This document shows, one piece after another, positions 6,954-15,273 of a DNA stretch of 64,000 bases. The position numbers and the translations under genes were made by a program. Numbering within the stretch: the first letter of the stretch is position 1; each line of letters opens with the position of its first letter. Source of the DNA: Amarobacter sp964507025 (GTDB taxonomy: Bacteria; Chloroflexota; Dehalococcoidia; Tepidiformales; Tepidiformaceae). The notes under the pieces were generated by a model. That model saw only the letters and a list, made by a program, of their open reading frames with translations. It was not told the DNA's origin and searched no databases. The stretch lies in NCBI GenBank assembly GCA_964507025.1, contig CAZDOK010000001.1, positions 336,672 through 400,671 on the forward strand, in the 5' to 3' direction.

Positions 6954-9722
6954 CTACGCGCGACCGAAGCGAAGCGACGCGATCTGCCACTCTCGCAGGG
7001 GTACGCGCCACCCCGCGGCGCCGGATTCCACCGGTGCCACCGTTCGCTCCAAGAGGTCGACAAGGCTGGCGCCAGCGGCGGCCGCTGGCACGTCGATCGC
7101 CGCCACCGTGTCCGAACCCGAGGCGTTATAGAGTCGCAGGATTGGCGCGCCATCCAGGTCGCTCCGGTGGAGCGCGGTCGGTATCACCCCCGCTGCAACT
7201 CGCGCGAGTGGCACATCGAGCCCCAGCGAGCCCTCATGCTCGTTCGTTCCGAATGCCAGGGGCGGGTAGGCGAACGCGTGGGCGAGCGCCTGGACGTTGT
7301 TCTCCCGCCAACTCCCTCGAAAGGTCGTTACGGCGTAGGCGAACGAGTGCGTGCCCTGCATCTGGCTATCCTCGGTCGAGATCGTGGGGCCGGCGCCGCC
7401 ACGCCGCGAGACCAGGTCCGGCCGCGAGAGCCAGCCCGCGCACCGGAGCAGCGTCAGCGCGAAGGCCTGGCGCCCATCCCGGCTACGCACCACTTCTCCC
7501 TCCTGCAGGCCGCGGTTGAACACGGCCATGCCCGTGCCGTCTGCCTCGAAGGCCGCAAACGTCTTCTGTGGGAACGTTGTCGGCGGCTGCTCGTTGCTCA
7601 CCCCGTTCCACGGGGGTGGAGTCAACGACCGTTCAGAGACGTGGAACTGGTTTTCCGTGAGGGCGTGCTCAATCGTAAACGGCAGAGGGAAGAGTGCCCG
7701 CAACCGATGGTCTCGTGCATGGTTCTCCACGGCCACGCGGAAGTCCACCCGGGGAATGCCGTTCCAGAGCGTCACCTCCGTGACGATCGGGACCACGACC
7801 TGCTCCCGCCTGGTGCGCCGTGTGCGCTTCTGGGTCAGCCTCGCGGGCAGCTGGAGCATGGTCACGTACTTGAGCGTCGAGGACACCCGGTTGGCCGTGC
7901 GCTCTACTTCTTGAACGGCGACGGGGGTGATCACGGCATCCGGAAGGATGTCGGCGTTGTATTCGTCGCCCCGGTCCCCTTCGGAGACGAAGGCGTTCGC
8001 GTTTTCGATGTCGACCCCGTGTTGCCAGTCCCGGACCAGGAGCTTCCCCTTGCGCAGGCGGACCTCGTAGTACTCGTTGGCGATGCCCCGGGCTGGCAGC
8101 CCGGGCGTCGGGTCGTCCTGACCCGAATCGAACGGCGTGAGCACCTGCACGCCGATGGCGGCGCCGGCCGGCAGCACCGCATGCAACCGCGCCCGTTGGC
8201 TCCGCCGCACCGTTACCTCCGCGGTGTCGGCCAGGTTGTTGGCGGCCACCTGGCGAACTTCCTCGCGCACGGCCGCCTCGTCGATCACGGTGATGTCCTG
8301 CCCCACGGTCGTCGCCACCCGCAGGTGACGCCCATCCAGCTCCCAGCCCATAGCTTCGATGGCATTGTTGTCATAACGCTGATCGCGGAGGAAGTCCAAG
8401 TGGCGGTGCGCCCCCCTTGGTGACACGGCTTCGTGGACGAAGGTCTCGCCCCCGGTTGCAGACTCAAGGTCGAGGAAGTACGGCACGAGGCTCCCATCGG
8501 GGAGCTTGAGCCGGTCGTAGCTGGCCCAGTCCAGGGGAACGTCGGCCTCCAGGACCGCTGGAGCTCCCGCCACCGGCCGGAACACGGCGATCGCCCCGCC
8601 AGCCGGGACCGAAGCGTTCCTGGTGATGTGCGCCATGGACTCCCGCGCGACCTGCCGCGCCAGCTGCTCCGCCCGGTCGTAGCGGGGGAACATCTCGCGA
8701 TGGGTCTGGTCGACGCTGCACCCGCAGATCGAGTCGTGCGGTGAGTTCTCCAGCAGCAGCCGCCACGCCTGGCGCATCGCCGGCGAGCCATCGGGACCGT
8801 GGTGCAGGTAGGCGAGCAGTTCCAGCGGCTCCGCGTACTTCTCGAGGGCGCCCGAGACCTCGAAGTCCCGCTGTTTGATGCTCATCCGCGCCGATAGCAC
8901 TCCCACCAGTACATTCGAGCGGTCGGGCGAACGCAGCTCGCCATGGTGCGTGATGTCGTCGATGCCCGCCGCCAGCACCGCCCGTTCGTACTCCGCCAGG
9001 GTCGCCAGGTGGAAGTCATAGCCCCGCCCGCGTGCCCGTTCGAGCGCGGCGGGCACGTGCGGCTCCATGCGCGAATGGTCGGTCCCGTTCATCAGCACTG
9101 CGGGGAGCCCATCGCGCAGGTCCCTTTCCTGGCGCCGAACGCGCTCCAGCAGATCGTCCGGGTCGTCCGGGAGCCGCCACCCGCTCGAGTAGCTGTTACG
9201 CAGGTAGAGCACCGGGAGGCGGGTGCCATCGGGGGCCTCCCACCAGAAGCTCCACCCGGGGATGGCGTCGGAGACTCCGCGCCAGAGGCAGGCGCTGGTG
9301 AGCCCGAGCTGAGCCATGATCTGGGGCATCTGGGCGATGTGCCCGAACTGGTCCGCGCAGTGCCCCACCTTCAGGCTGCCGCCCAGCCGCTCCGCGAATC
9401 GGATACCCCGCTGGAAGCTGCGGATGTGTGATTCGCCGCTCGGCAGGAACTCGTCGGGCTGCACCCACCACGGACCGATCACGATGCGGCCCGATTCGAT
9501 GAACGCCCGGAGCCGGCCCTCGTTCTCGGGACGGAGCTCAAGGTAGTCGTCGATGACGATGGACTGCCCGTCCAGGTTGAAGCACCGGTACTCGGGATGC
9601 GCCTCCATGTGGTCCAGGAGTTCATCGATCATCTGCACCAACCGCCAGCGGAACAGCTCGTGCGGCTGGTACCACTCCCGGTCCCAGTGACAATGGGGCA
9701 CGACGTAGACGGTCCGCGGCAT
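6954..9722 (-). CDS. Alpha-mannosidase, glycoside hydrolase family 38
   Basis: 922 aa. The N-terminal catalytic barrel begins with VVPHCHWDREWY, whose His and Asp bind the catalytic zinc. The nucleophile region reads GHCADQFGHIAQMPQI (about residues 117-132), where GH38 enzymes have D-x-F-G-H. Helical and beta-sandwich domains follow to the C-terminus, as expected for full-length members. There is no signal peptide, so it probably acts in the cytoplasm on alpha-mannosides or free oligosaccharides. The start follows GAGGAG. Well supported at family level; linkage specificity unknown. Confidence 0.92.
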   Translation of the reverse strand: MPRTVYVVPHCHWDREWYQPHELFRWRLVQMIDELLDHMEAHPEYRCFNLDGQSIVIDDYLELRPENEGRLRAFIESGRIVIGPWWVQPDEFLPSGESHIRSFQRGIRFAERLGGSLKVGHCADQFGHIAQMPQIMAQLGLTSACLWRGVSDAIPGWSFWWEAPDGTRLPVLYLRNSYSSGWRLPDDPDDLLERVRRQERDLRDGLPAVLMNGTDHSRMEPHVPAALERARGRGYDFHLATLAEYERAVLAAGIDDITHHGELRSPDRSNVLVGVLSARMSIKQRDFEVSGALEKYAEPLELLAYLHHGPDGSPAMRQAWRLLLENSPHDSICGCSVDQTHREMFPRYDRAEQLARQVARESMAHITRNASVPAGGAIAVFRPVAGAPAVLEADVPLDWASYDRLKLPDGSLVPYFLDLESATGGETFVHEAVSPRGAHRHLDFLRDQRYDNNAIEAMGWELDGRHLRVATTVGQDITVIDEAAVREEVRQVAANNLADTAEVTVRRSQRARLHAVLPAGAAIGVQVLTPFDSGQDDPTPGLPARGIANEYYEVRLRKGKLLVRDWQHGVDIENANAFVSEGDRGDEYNADILPDAVITPVAVQEVERTANRVSSTLKYVTMLQLPARLTQKRTRRTRREQVVVPIVTEVTLWNGIPRVDFRVAVENHARDHRLRALFPLPFTIEHALTENQFHVSERSLTPPPWNGVSNEQPPTTFPQKTFAAFEADGTGMAVFNRGLQEGEVVRSRDGRQAFALTLLRCAGWLSRPDLVSRRGGAGPTISTEDSQMQGTHSFAYAVTTFRGSWRENNVQALAHAFAYPPLAFGTNEHEGSLGLDVPLARVAAGVIPTALHRSDLDGAPILRLYNASGSDTVAAIDVPAAAAGASLVDLLERTVAPVESGAAGWRVPLREWQIASLRFGRA

Positions 9723-9825
9723 CGCTGGCTCTCCTCGCCGGTGGTGGCCGCGCGATTGTATCTGCAGGGTGCCTAACGTGGCCGCCGCCCTTGCCCATCT
9801 CCGCCCGAGGGTGTCTTATCGCCCG

Positions 9826-10662
9826 ATGCCGCAGTTCGAACACGACGGGATCACCATCAACTACGAAGACGTGGGCGACCGCGAGGCCCCTGCTGTCGTC
9901 CTCCTCCACGGCTTCACATCCGACCTGCGTAGCTGGGCTCCGCTGTTCGCGGAACTGACCGCCGACTACCGCGCCATCGCCATCGATCTGCGCGGGCACG
10001 GCCTCTCCTGCGCGCCGGACGATCTCGACTCCTACACCATCGAGATCCTTGCCGGCGATGTCGCGGAACTCCTGGATCACCTGGAGATCGACATCTGCGC
10101 GCTCGTCGGTTCTAGCTTCGGCGGCATGGTTGCCCTGCAGTTTGCGGTTACGTGGCCCGAACGCCTCGCAGGCCTCGTGCTTTCCGACACCTCGGCGGCC
10201 TTCGACCACCCGGACTACGACGAGCGCTATCGCCAGCGCGAAGCCGCCATCGCTGACTTCGTTGACACGGTCGACCGGTTTGGGCCTGCTGAGGCCGGCA
10301 AGCGGGCGGCCCGCTCGGTCGAGGATCCCTTCCTTGCCCAGGGCATTCGTGACCGCCATGCCCGCATGTCGAGGAGCGGCATCCTCGGTTGCGCCCGCGT
10401 CCGTCGCGAACGGCCGAGCCTCCTGCCGGTCATCGGAGAGCGCCTGACCATCCCGGTCTTGATTTGCATTGGCGAGGACGACCAGGTTCGCGCCGCCTGC
10501 GACGTCATGGCTCGTGAACTCCCGGGCGCACGCTACCTCATGTTCAAGAACACCGGCCATTCCATCCCGACTCGGCAGCCAGACCTGTTCGCCCGCGAAC
10601 TTCTCCGCTTCTTCGCCGATATCGAGGATGGCCAGCCCATCGCCGGCCGCAGAACCATCTGA
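9826..10662 (+). CDS. Alpha/beta hydrolase
   Basis: 278 aa from the ATG chosen here. The nucleophile elbow is VGSSFGGMV (GxSxG, about residue 97), the oxyanion segment is LLHGFTSD, the acid is in CIGEDDQV and the catalytic His is in NTGHSIPTRQP. A longer frame starts at a GTG at 9769, but its first 19 residues lie before the usual fold start, so ATG 9826 is preferred with moderate certainty. Substrate not predictable. It is transcribed divergently from the mannosidase. Confidence 0.87.
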   Translation: MPQFEHDGITINYEDVGDREAPAVVLLHGFTSDLRSWAPLFAELTADYRAIAIDLRGHGLSCAPDDLDSYTIEILAGDVAELLDHLEIDICALVGSSFGGMVALQFAVTWPERLAGLVLSDTSAAFDHPDYDERYRQREAAIADFVDTVDRFGPAEAGKRAARSVEDPFLAQGIRDRHARMSRSGILGCARVRRERPSLLPVIGERLTIPVLICIGEDDQVRAACDVMARELPGARYLMFKNTGHSIPTRQPDLFARELLRFFADIEDGQPIAGRRTI

Positions 10663-10675
10663 AGTCCTGTCCCCG

Positions 10676-11206
10676 CTACGTCCACCACCAGCGCAGCGGC
10701 CCGGGCGGCGTCATCCCAAACGCGCGCAGGGCAAGCCACACCACGATCTCGACCAGGGACAGCCCCAGCAGCACACCCATGACGGCGACGGCTATGGGCG
10801 CCGCAAGCGGCACCACCAGCAGCGCGAGCAGCACGATCCCCGCGATATCGCCAGCCTTCGCTCCCCGCAAAAGGGCGGCAAGCCGTACCGCGCCCCAGAT
10901 GACGTAACGGCGCACCGTGGGCACCTCGGACTCACCGAGCGCACGCCGGAACACCCCATCCGCATCGTTCCGCGGAATGAGCCCGGTCTCACAGAGATAA
11001 TCGTGCAAGACCGCGGCCTTCGTGTACTTCCCTGAGGTCGGCACGAGCCACGTGAACAACCGTGGCACGCTGGCGAAGTCCGTGAGCGTGCCCGCCGGCA
11101 CCACGAGGTCCTCGAGCTTGCCGTGGTAGCGCAGGTCCGAGAGGAGCCGCCACCGCTTCTCGTTGACTTCCTCGACCTGCAACGGTGTGGCGGGATCGAA
11201 GGGCAC
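10676..11206 (-). CDS. DUF1353 family protein with C-terminal membrane segments
   Basis: 176 aa. The N-terminal 110 residues match the DUF1353 pattern: VPAGTLTDFASVPRLF, then KAAVLHDYLC and later DADGVFRRAL. That domain is found in phage and bacterial proteins of unknown role, with conserved acidic and His residues. The last 70 residues hold two hydrophobic helices, an addition compared with the soluble minimal domain. It is convergent with the alpha/beta hydrolase at 14 nt. Confidence 0.78.
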   Translation of the reverse strand: MPFDPATPLQVEEVNEKRWRLLSDLRYHGKLEDLVVPAGTLTDFASVPRLFTWLVPTSGKYTKAAVLHDYLCETGLIPRNDADGVFRRALGESEVPTVRRYVIWGAVRLAALLRGAKAGDIAGIVLLALLVVPLAAPIAVAVMGVLLGLSLVEIVVWLALRAFGMTPPGPLRWWWT

Positions 11207-11365
11207 GTCTCCACCACCTTTCGATGTTACGCCAGAACTGGATATCGCTCATACTACAGGGCGAGTCAAGGCCACCTGCTGCGCTGCCGCCCGTGCCGGG
11301 CACCTGCTACATTGGGCACTGGACGCGACCATGCCCCGGCGCGTACCCCGCTCCCGGAGCCAGCC

Positions 11366-11986
11366 ATGGCCCGCATGAACATTACCGCTGTCCGCAGGCA
11401 GCAAATCATCGACGCCACCATCCGTGTCATGGCCGCGCGAGGATGGAACGAGACGTCGATCGACGAGATCACTCGCGAGGCAGGTGTCTCCCGCGGGCTC
11501 GTCGCCTATCACTTCAAGGACAAGGCCCAGCTGCTCTCCGGCGTCTTGGCTAGCTGCCAGGACACCTTCACGGCCACGGTCGCTGACGCCATTGCCACCA
11601 GCGGTGATCCGGTTGAGCAATTGCGCGCCGCAACACGGCGCGCGGTCCTGATGGCCCGCGATGACCCGGCTTCCTATGAAGTCTTCCTGCACTTCTCAGC
11701 CAGCGCCCGCAGCGCCCCCGAGCTCGCGGGCCAGGTGCGTGAGCTGTATCGCGGCTTCCGCCGCGCCATTGCCGACGGCATCCGCCGGGGCCAGGATTCT
11801 GGCCACTTTCGCCCGGTCGACCCCGAACTCACCGCGGCCCGCCACACCGGCGCCATCATCGGCCTGGCCTTCCAGTGGCTGCTCGACCCGGAGAGCTTCG
11901 ACCTCGAGGCAGCTGCCAGGGATGCCGAGGACGCCATCATCGCTGTCATCGTCCCGGACCCGGCGCGAGCGGCCCTGAGCCCGTGA
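11366..11986 (+). CDS. TetR family transcriptional regulator
   Basis: 206 aa. The N-terminal HTH lies in ETSIDEITREAGVSRGLVAYHFKDKAQLL (quoted here only to mark residues 27-55). The C-terminal region resembles BetI/TetR_C domains. The ATG at 11366 follows GGAG with 7-nt spacing; the much longer upstream frame is not coding. It lies 39 nt before the cyclase-family gene and in the same orientation as that gene, the split-barrel gene and the HAD gene, so it probably regulates this small catabolic-looking cluster. Confidence 0.9.
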   Translation: MARMNITAVRRQQIIDATIRVMAARGWNETSIDEITREAGVSRGLVAYHFKDKAQLLSGVLASCQDTFTATVADAIATSGDPVEQLRAATRRAVLMARDDPASYEVFLHFSASARSAPELAGQVRELYRGFRRAIADGIRRGQDSGHFRPVDPELTAARHTGAIIGLAFQWLLDPESFDLEAAARDAEDAIIAVIVPDPARAALSP

Positions 11987-12012
11987 CCCCGCACGGCATC
12001 GTCGCGGGCAGC

Positions 12013-12018
12013 TACAAT
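12013..12018 (+). promoter_or_regulatory. Putative -10 box of leaderless cyclase-family transcript
   Basis: TACAAT, 7 nt before the ATG at 12026. It overlaps an earlier in-frame ATG at 12017, which argues for the later start. Confidence 0.45.
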
Positions 12019-12025
12019 GCCCGCC

Positions 12026-12985
12026 ATGCCAATCCCAGACCCGCTCCCCACGTTCGACCAGCTCCCCGCCGTCGACGGTGCTCCGCCCCATTCGGGCTGG
12101 TGGCTCTTCGGTCGCGATGACCAGGTAGGCCTCTTCAACCTGCAGACCCCGGAGCGTATCGCTGCCGCGGCGCGGCTCGTCACCGCCGGCAAGACGTTCG
12201 CGCTCAACTGGGACCTGGAGCTTCCCAACCCGCCCTTGTTCGGCAGAGGCGCGATCCGCCAGAGCATCATCGCCGGGGCAATCCATCACGATGACGTACT
12301 GGACAACTTCTACCCCCAGGCCAGCAGCCAGTGGGACACACTCGTCCACGTCGGCAACACCCAGCACGGCTTCTACAACGGCATCAAGGCATCGGAAGTA
12401 ACCGGCAAGCCAGGCTCGAAGGGCGGCATCGACCACTGGGCGCGCCGCGGTATCGCTGGCCGGGCAGTGCTGCTCGACATCGGTCGCTATCTCGAATCCC
12501 GCGGCGACCCCATCGACTTCACCACCGACCGGCGCTTCTCGGCCGATGAGCTCGAAGCCTGCCGCCTCGCCCAGGGTGTGGAGTTCGAACCGGGCGACGT
12601 CCTCCTCCTCCGCACCGGCTGGACCGAGTGGTACACCACTCTCGATCAACAGCAGCGAGTCGCACTCGCCAACATGGCAACCTTCCGTGCGCCCGGCATC
12701 GCCGCAGGCGAGCCGATGGCGCGCTACCTCTGGGACCTCCACATCGTTGCCGCGGCGAGCGACCTCCCCTCGCTCGAAGCCTGGCCACCGCGCCGCGATA
12801 CGGGCGGATTCCTGCACGAGTGGATCATCGGCCTGTTTGGCATGGCCATCGGCGAGCTCTGGGACCTTTCGAAGCTCGCCGCCGACTGCGCCGCCGATGG
12901 TCGCTACGCCTGCTTCTTCACCTCCGCGCCCATCAACAAGGTCGGCGGTATCGGGTCGCCTCCCAACGCTCTCGCGCTGAAATAG
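12026..12985 (+). CDS. Cyclase family protein (kynurenine formamidase-like metal hydrolase)
   Basis: 319 aa. It matches the cyclase superfamily with SGWWLFGRDDQVGLFNLQTP near the N-terminus and the metal/substrate region SQWDTLVHVGNTQHGFYNG. The short formamidase motif HxGTHxD is replaced by this W-D-x-L-x-H-V version, as in the larger 300-residue subgroup. Later motifs are GIAGRAVLLD and DVLLLRTGW. It probably hydrolyses an amide, ester or lactone; substrate unknown. The second ATG is preferred because TACAAT, a likely -10, overlaps the first one (12017). Confidence 0.82.
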   Translation: MPIPDPLPTFDQLPAVDGAPPHSGWWLFGRDDQVGLFNLQTPERIAAAARLVTAGKTFALNWDLELPNPPLFGRGAIRQSIIAGAIHHDDVLDNFYPQASSQWDTLVHVGNTQHGFYNGIKASEVTGKPGSKGGIDHWARRGIAGRAVLLDIGRYLESRGDPIDFTTDRRFSADELEACRLAQGVEFEPGDVLLLRTGWTEWYTTLDQQQRVALANMATFRAPGIAAGEPMARYLWDLHIVAAASDLPSLEAWPPRRDTGGFLHEWIIGLFGMAIGELWDLSKLAADCAADGRYACFFTSAPINKVGGIGSPPNALALK

Positions 12986-12987
12986 CG

Positions 12988-13401
12988 ATGCTCCGCGAGC
13001 TCACCCCCGACGTGCTCAGCTTTCTCGAACAGGCGAAGTGGCCCGGCGTGCTCTCCACCCTTAGCCCGGCCGGGGCTCCTATCACTTCGGCCGTCTGGTT
13101 CGGAGTGCTCGATGGCGATGTCATCATCTCCACGCCCGCCGGCCGGCCAAAGGCTCGCAACGCCCGCCTCGATCCACGCGTCTCCTTCATCGTCGACACA
13201 AAGGAGCGGCCCTACCGCGGGGTGGCCATCGAAGGCGAGGCCGAGGTGTTGGACGATCCCGGCAAGTCGCACATGCGCGCCATTGCCCATCGATACCTGG
13301 GCGCCGAACTCCCGCCCGAAGTGGAGGAGCGCATTGCCATGCGTGAGCGCGTGGTCCTGCGCATCCACCCCCGGCGGGTCCGCCTGTGGAATCTCGGGTG
13401 A
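12988..13401 (+). CDS. PPOX-class split-barrel protein, probably F420-dependent
   Basis: 137 aa. It begins LTPDVLSFLEQAKWPGVLSTL and contains VWFGVLDGDVIIST and KARNARLDPRVSFIV, the pattern of the small F420- or FMN-binding split-barrel proteins (Rv1155-like). Its ATG lies 2 nt after the cyclase-family stop, and its TGA overlaps the GTG of the HAD gene, so the three are one operon. Cofactor choice between F420 and FMN cannot be settled by eye. Confidence 0.82.
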   Translation: MLRELTPDVLSFLEQAKWPGVLSTLSPAGAPITSAVWFGVLDGDVIISTPAGRPKARNARLDPRVSFIVDTKERPYRGVAIEGEAEVLDDPGKSHMRAIAHRYLGAELPPEVEERIAMRERVVLRIHPRRVRLWNLG

Positions 13402-14114
13402 GCGGCATCCGCGCCATCCTGTTCGACCTGGGCGACACCGTGTTCGGCCTCGACGCGATGGACCTGGCCAGGGCGCACAACCGTTTCGCCTCGGTGTTAC
13501 AGGAACGGACAGGCCTCGACCCATCCGCTGCCAGCAGTGTTGCCGAAACCGTCGGCCGGAACGTCCGTGAAGACCTGGCGGCCCGGCACGCTGCCGGCGC
13601 GTCTGATGAGCCATCCATCGCCTCGGTGGCCCGTCCCCACCTGGACCGCTTCGGGGCGGCCGCGGAGGAACTGGCGGCAGCGCTCGACCACCTTTTCGGC
13701 GAGGCCGACATCAAGCGCTGGGTGCTGCCACGCGGGCGAGCCGGCGATCTCCGGCGCTTCGTTGACGCCGGCCTTCAGGTGGCCTTTGTTTCCAACACCC
13801 AGACACCACCGGAACTCATGCGCCGCCGGCTCGGCGAATTCGGGCTGCTGGACATCGCCGCGGTCGCGATCTTCTCCGTGGAACTTGGCCACCGGAAGCC
13901 TGGCGAGCAGATCTACCGTGCCGCGCTTGGTGGGCTTGGTGTCGGACCGTCCGGGGCACTTTTCGTTGGCGACCGCGTGCGCGAGGACGTACTGGGTCCG
14001 CAGGCCCTGGGCATGCAAGCCGTGCTCACCCACGAGTTCCGCCGAGAGGAGCCGGGCAGCGCCAGCCCGGCTGCGGTCATCGGGTCCCTGGACCAGCTCT
14101 GGGATCTGCTCTGA
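13398..14114 (+). CDS. HAD superfamily hydrolase, subfamily IA
   Basis: 238 aa. Motif I is ILFDLGDTV (nucleophile Asp), motif II lies in AFVSNTQT, motif III Lys in LGHRKPGEQIY and motif IV in LFVGDRVREDVLG. The cap domain lies between about residues 15 and 110. The GTG at 13398 overlaps the preceding TGA (GTGA) and is preferred to an ATG 12 nt upstream inside the previous gene. Probable phosphatase of unknown substrate. Confidence 0.86.
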   Translation: MSGIRAILFDLGDTVFGLDAMDLARAHNRFASVLQERTGLDPSAASSVAETVGRNVREDLAARHAAGASDEPSIASVARPHLDRFGAAAEELAAALDHLFGEADIKRWVLPRGRAGDLRRFVDAGLQVAFVSNTQTPPELMRRRLGEFGLLDIAAVAIFSVELGHRKPGEQIYRAALGGLGVGPSGALFVGDRVREDVLGPQALGMQAVLTHEFRREEPGSASPAAVIGSLDQLWDLL

Positions 14115-14119
14115 CGGAC

Positions 14120-14485
14120 TCAGCACTGCCAGTGGCGCACGAGGTCGTTGTGGCCTCGGCATGCCAGCTCGTAGGAGCCACCCTGGACGACCAGCATCGC
14201 AACCACCAGCACGATGAAGAACAGCAGACCGTAGGCAAGCCCAAGGCCGCTCAGCCACTTGCCGATCACGAATCCCACGACCAGGACCAGCACCAGGAAC
14301 CCGAGGTGCACTGCGAGGTAGAGAGTATCTCTGCGGTTCCTCCCGGCTTCGTCGTCCACCACCGAAACATCCACCAGCGCGTGCATGGCCGCCACATACG
14401 CCGCGATGAACAGGGCGCAGATGAAGATGCTGGCGAGGACCTGGGCTCCAGTGCTTTTGCGGTTTCCTTCGGGGTCACGCTCCAC
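14120..14485 (-). CDS. Small integral membrane protein
   Basis: 121 aa with three predicted transmembrane helices: VLASIFICALFIAAYVAA, TLYLAVHLGFLVLVLVVGFV and AYGLLFFIVLVVAMLVV. The N-terminus is charged, and two cysteines lie at the C-terminal end (ELACRG, RHWQC). No family recognised. It is convergent with the HAD gene. Confidence 0.65.
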   Translation of the reverse strand: MERDPEGNRKSTGAQVLASIFICALFIAAYVAAMHALVDVSVVDDEAGRNRRDTLYLAVHLGFLVLVLVVGFVIGKWLSGLGLAYGLLFFIVLVVAMLVVQGGSYELACRGHNDLVRHWQC

Positions 14486-14528
14486 GGCCCCGATTTAGCC
14501 ACGCCCGTGGCCACCCCTGCAACACGAA

Positions 14529-14549
14529 GTCCCCGCATCACGCGGGGAC
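14529..14549 (-). terminator. Hairpin after the thioredoxin-like gene
   Basis: Perfect 8-bp stem GTCCCCGC / GCGGGGAC around a 5-nt loop, 28 nt past the stop of the minus-strand gene ending at 14577. The T-run is poor in both directions, so efficiency is uncertain. Confidence 0.55.
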
Positions 14550-14576
14550 CTCGCAAGAGTTTACGCCGGGATTACT

Positions 14577-15215
14577 TCAGCCGAGCTTCGAGCGCAGCAG
14601 ATCGATGACCTCGTCGACGGTGGCCACACGCCAACCGGCCCAGATCTCGCCCTTCTGCCACTCCATGTACCGCGTCCGAGCCTCGGCGCGTGCCGCCGCG
14701 ATCTCCTCCGCCGATGGCTCGTGTCCCAGCCGCCGCGCGATGCCCTCTGGCGAGGTGTCGCCCAGTACTTCGCGCGTCATGTGGATCTGCTCATTCGCGA
14801 GCTTTGGCCGCTCGATGAAGTGTGTGATTTCGCGATGGTTGCTGTCGTAAAAGACGAACACCGGGATCGACTCGAACTCTCCGTCCTTCAGGTATCCGGC
14901 GATCATGTCCTTGTTCTGATCGCGCTCGAAGAAGCGGAGCTGGATGCCCATGGCTTCAGCGATGCGTTGTGCCACGCCCGCCCCGCGATAGACATCCGGG
15001 CACCAGTCCTCGCCAATGACGACGACGTGATGTGGACCGTCCGGGCGGGCCGCCAGTTCCTTCAGCACCTTCTCCTGCTCGGGCGAGATGGCGAGGCCCT
15101 TGTAGTTGTCCTCGAAGAGGTCGCGGTTGCGGATCCCGCTTTCAAGGTACTGCTCGAACGTCTTCCCCTTCGCGAATCGTTCGAGCGTGATCACGGACTC
15201 AGCGGCCTGGGTCAT
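14577..15215 (-). CDS. Thioredoxin family protein with a single-cysteine WCPD site
   Basis: 212 aa. The central thioredoxin-like core reads VVVIGEDWCPDVYRG, with one cysteine where thioredoxins have CxxC, and a cis-proline region ESIPVFVFYD. This resembles the thioredoxin-like proteins with a WCPD site found across bacteria. A dithiol oxidoreductase role is unlikely without the second cysteine. The C-terminal 60 residues are helical and acidic. The ATG chosen has GGAGG 6 nt upstream; a longer frame begins 33 nt earlier. Confidence 0.85.
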   Translation of the reverse strand: MTQAAESVITLERFAKGKTFEQYLESGIRNRDLFEDNYKGLAISPEQEKVLKELAARPDGPHHVVVIGEDWCPDVYRGAGVAQRIAEAMGIQLRFFERDQNKDMIAGYLKDGEFESIPVFVFYDSNHREITHFIERPKLANEQIHMTREVLGDTSPEGIARRLGHEPSAEEIAAARAEARTRYMEWQKGEIWAGWRVATVDEVIDLLRSKLG

Positions 15216-15273
15216 GGCAACCTCCGGGTGAGTTTCAAAGTGCAACACTCAGCCTACAGTGGCCGATCCCGCC

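Noticed and set aside
11207..11365. tRNA or small RNA gene in the spacer before the second tetR
   Set aside because: No cloverleaf or conserved TTCGA-type arm found by eye; only the Shine-Dalgarno region of tetR is recognisable.
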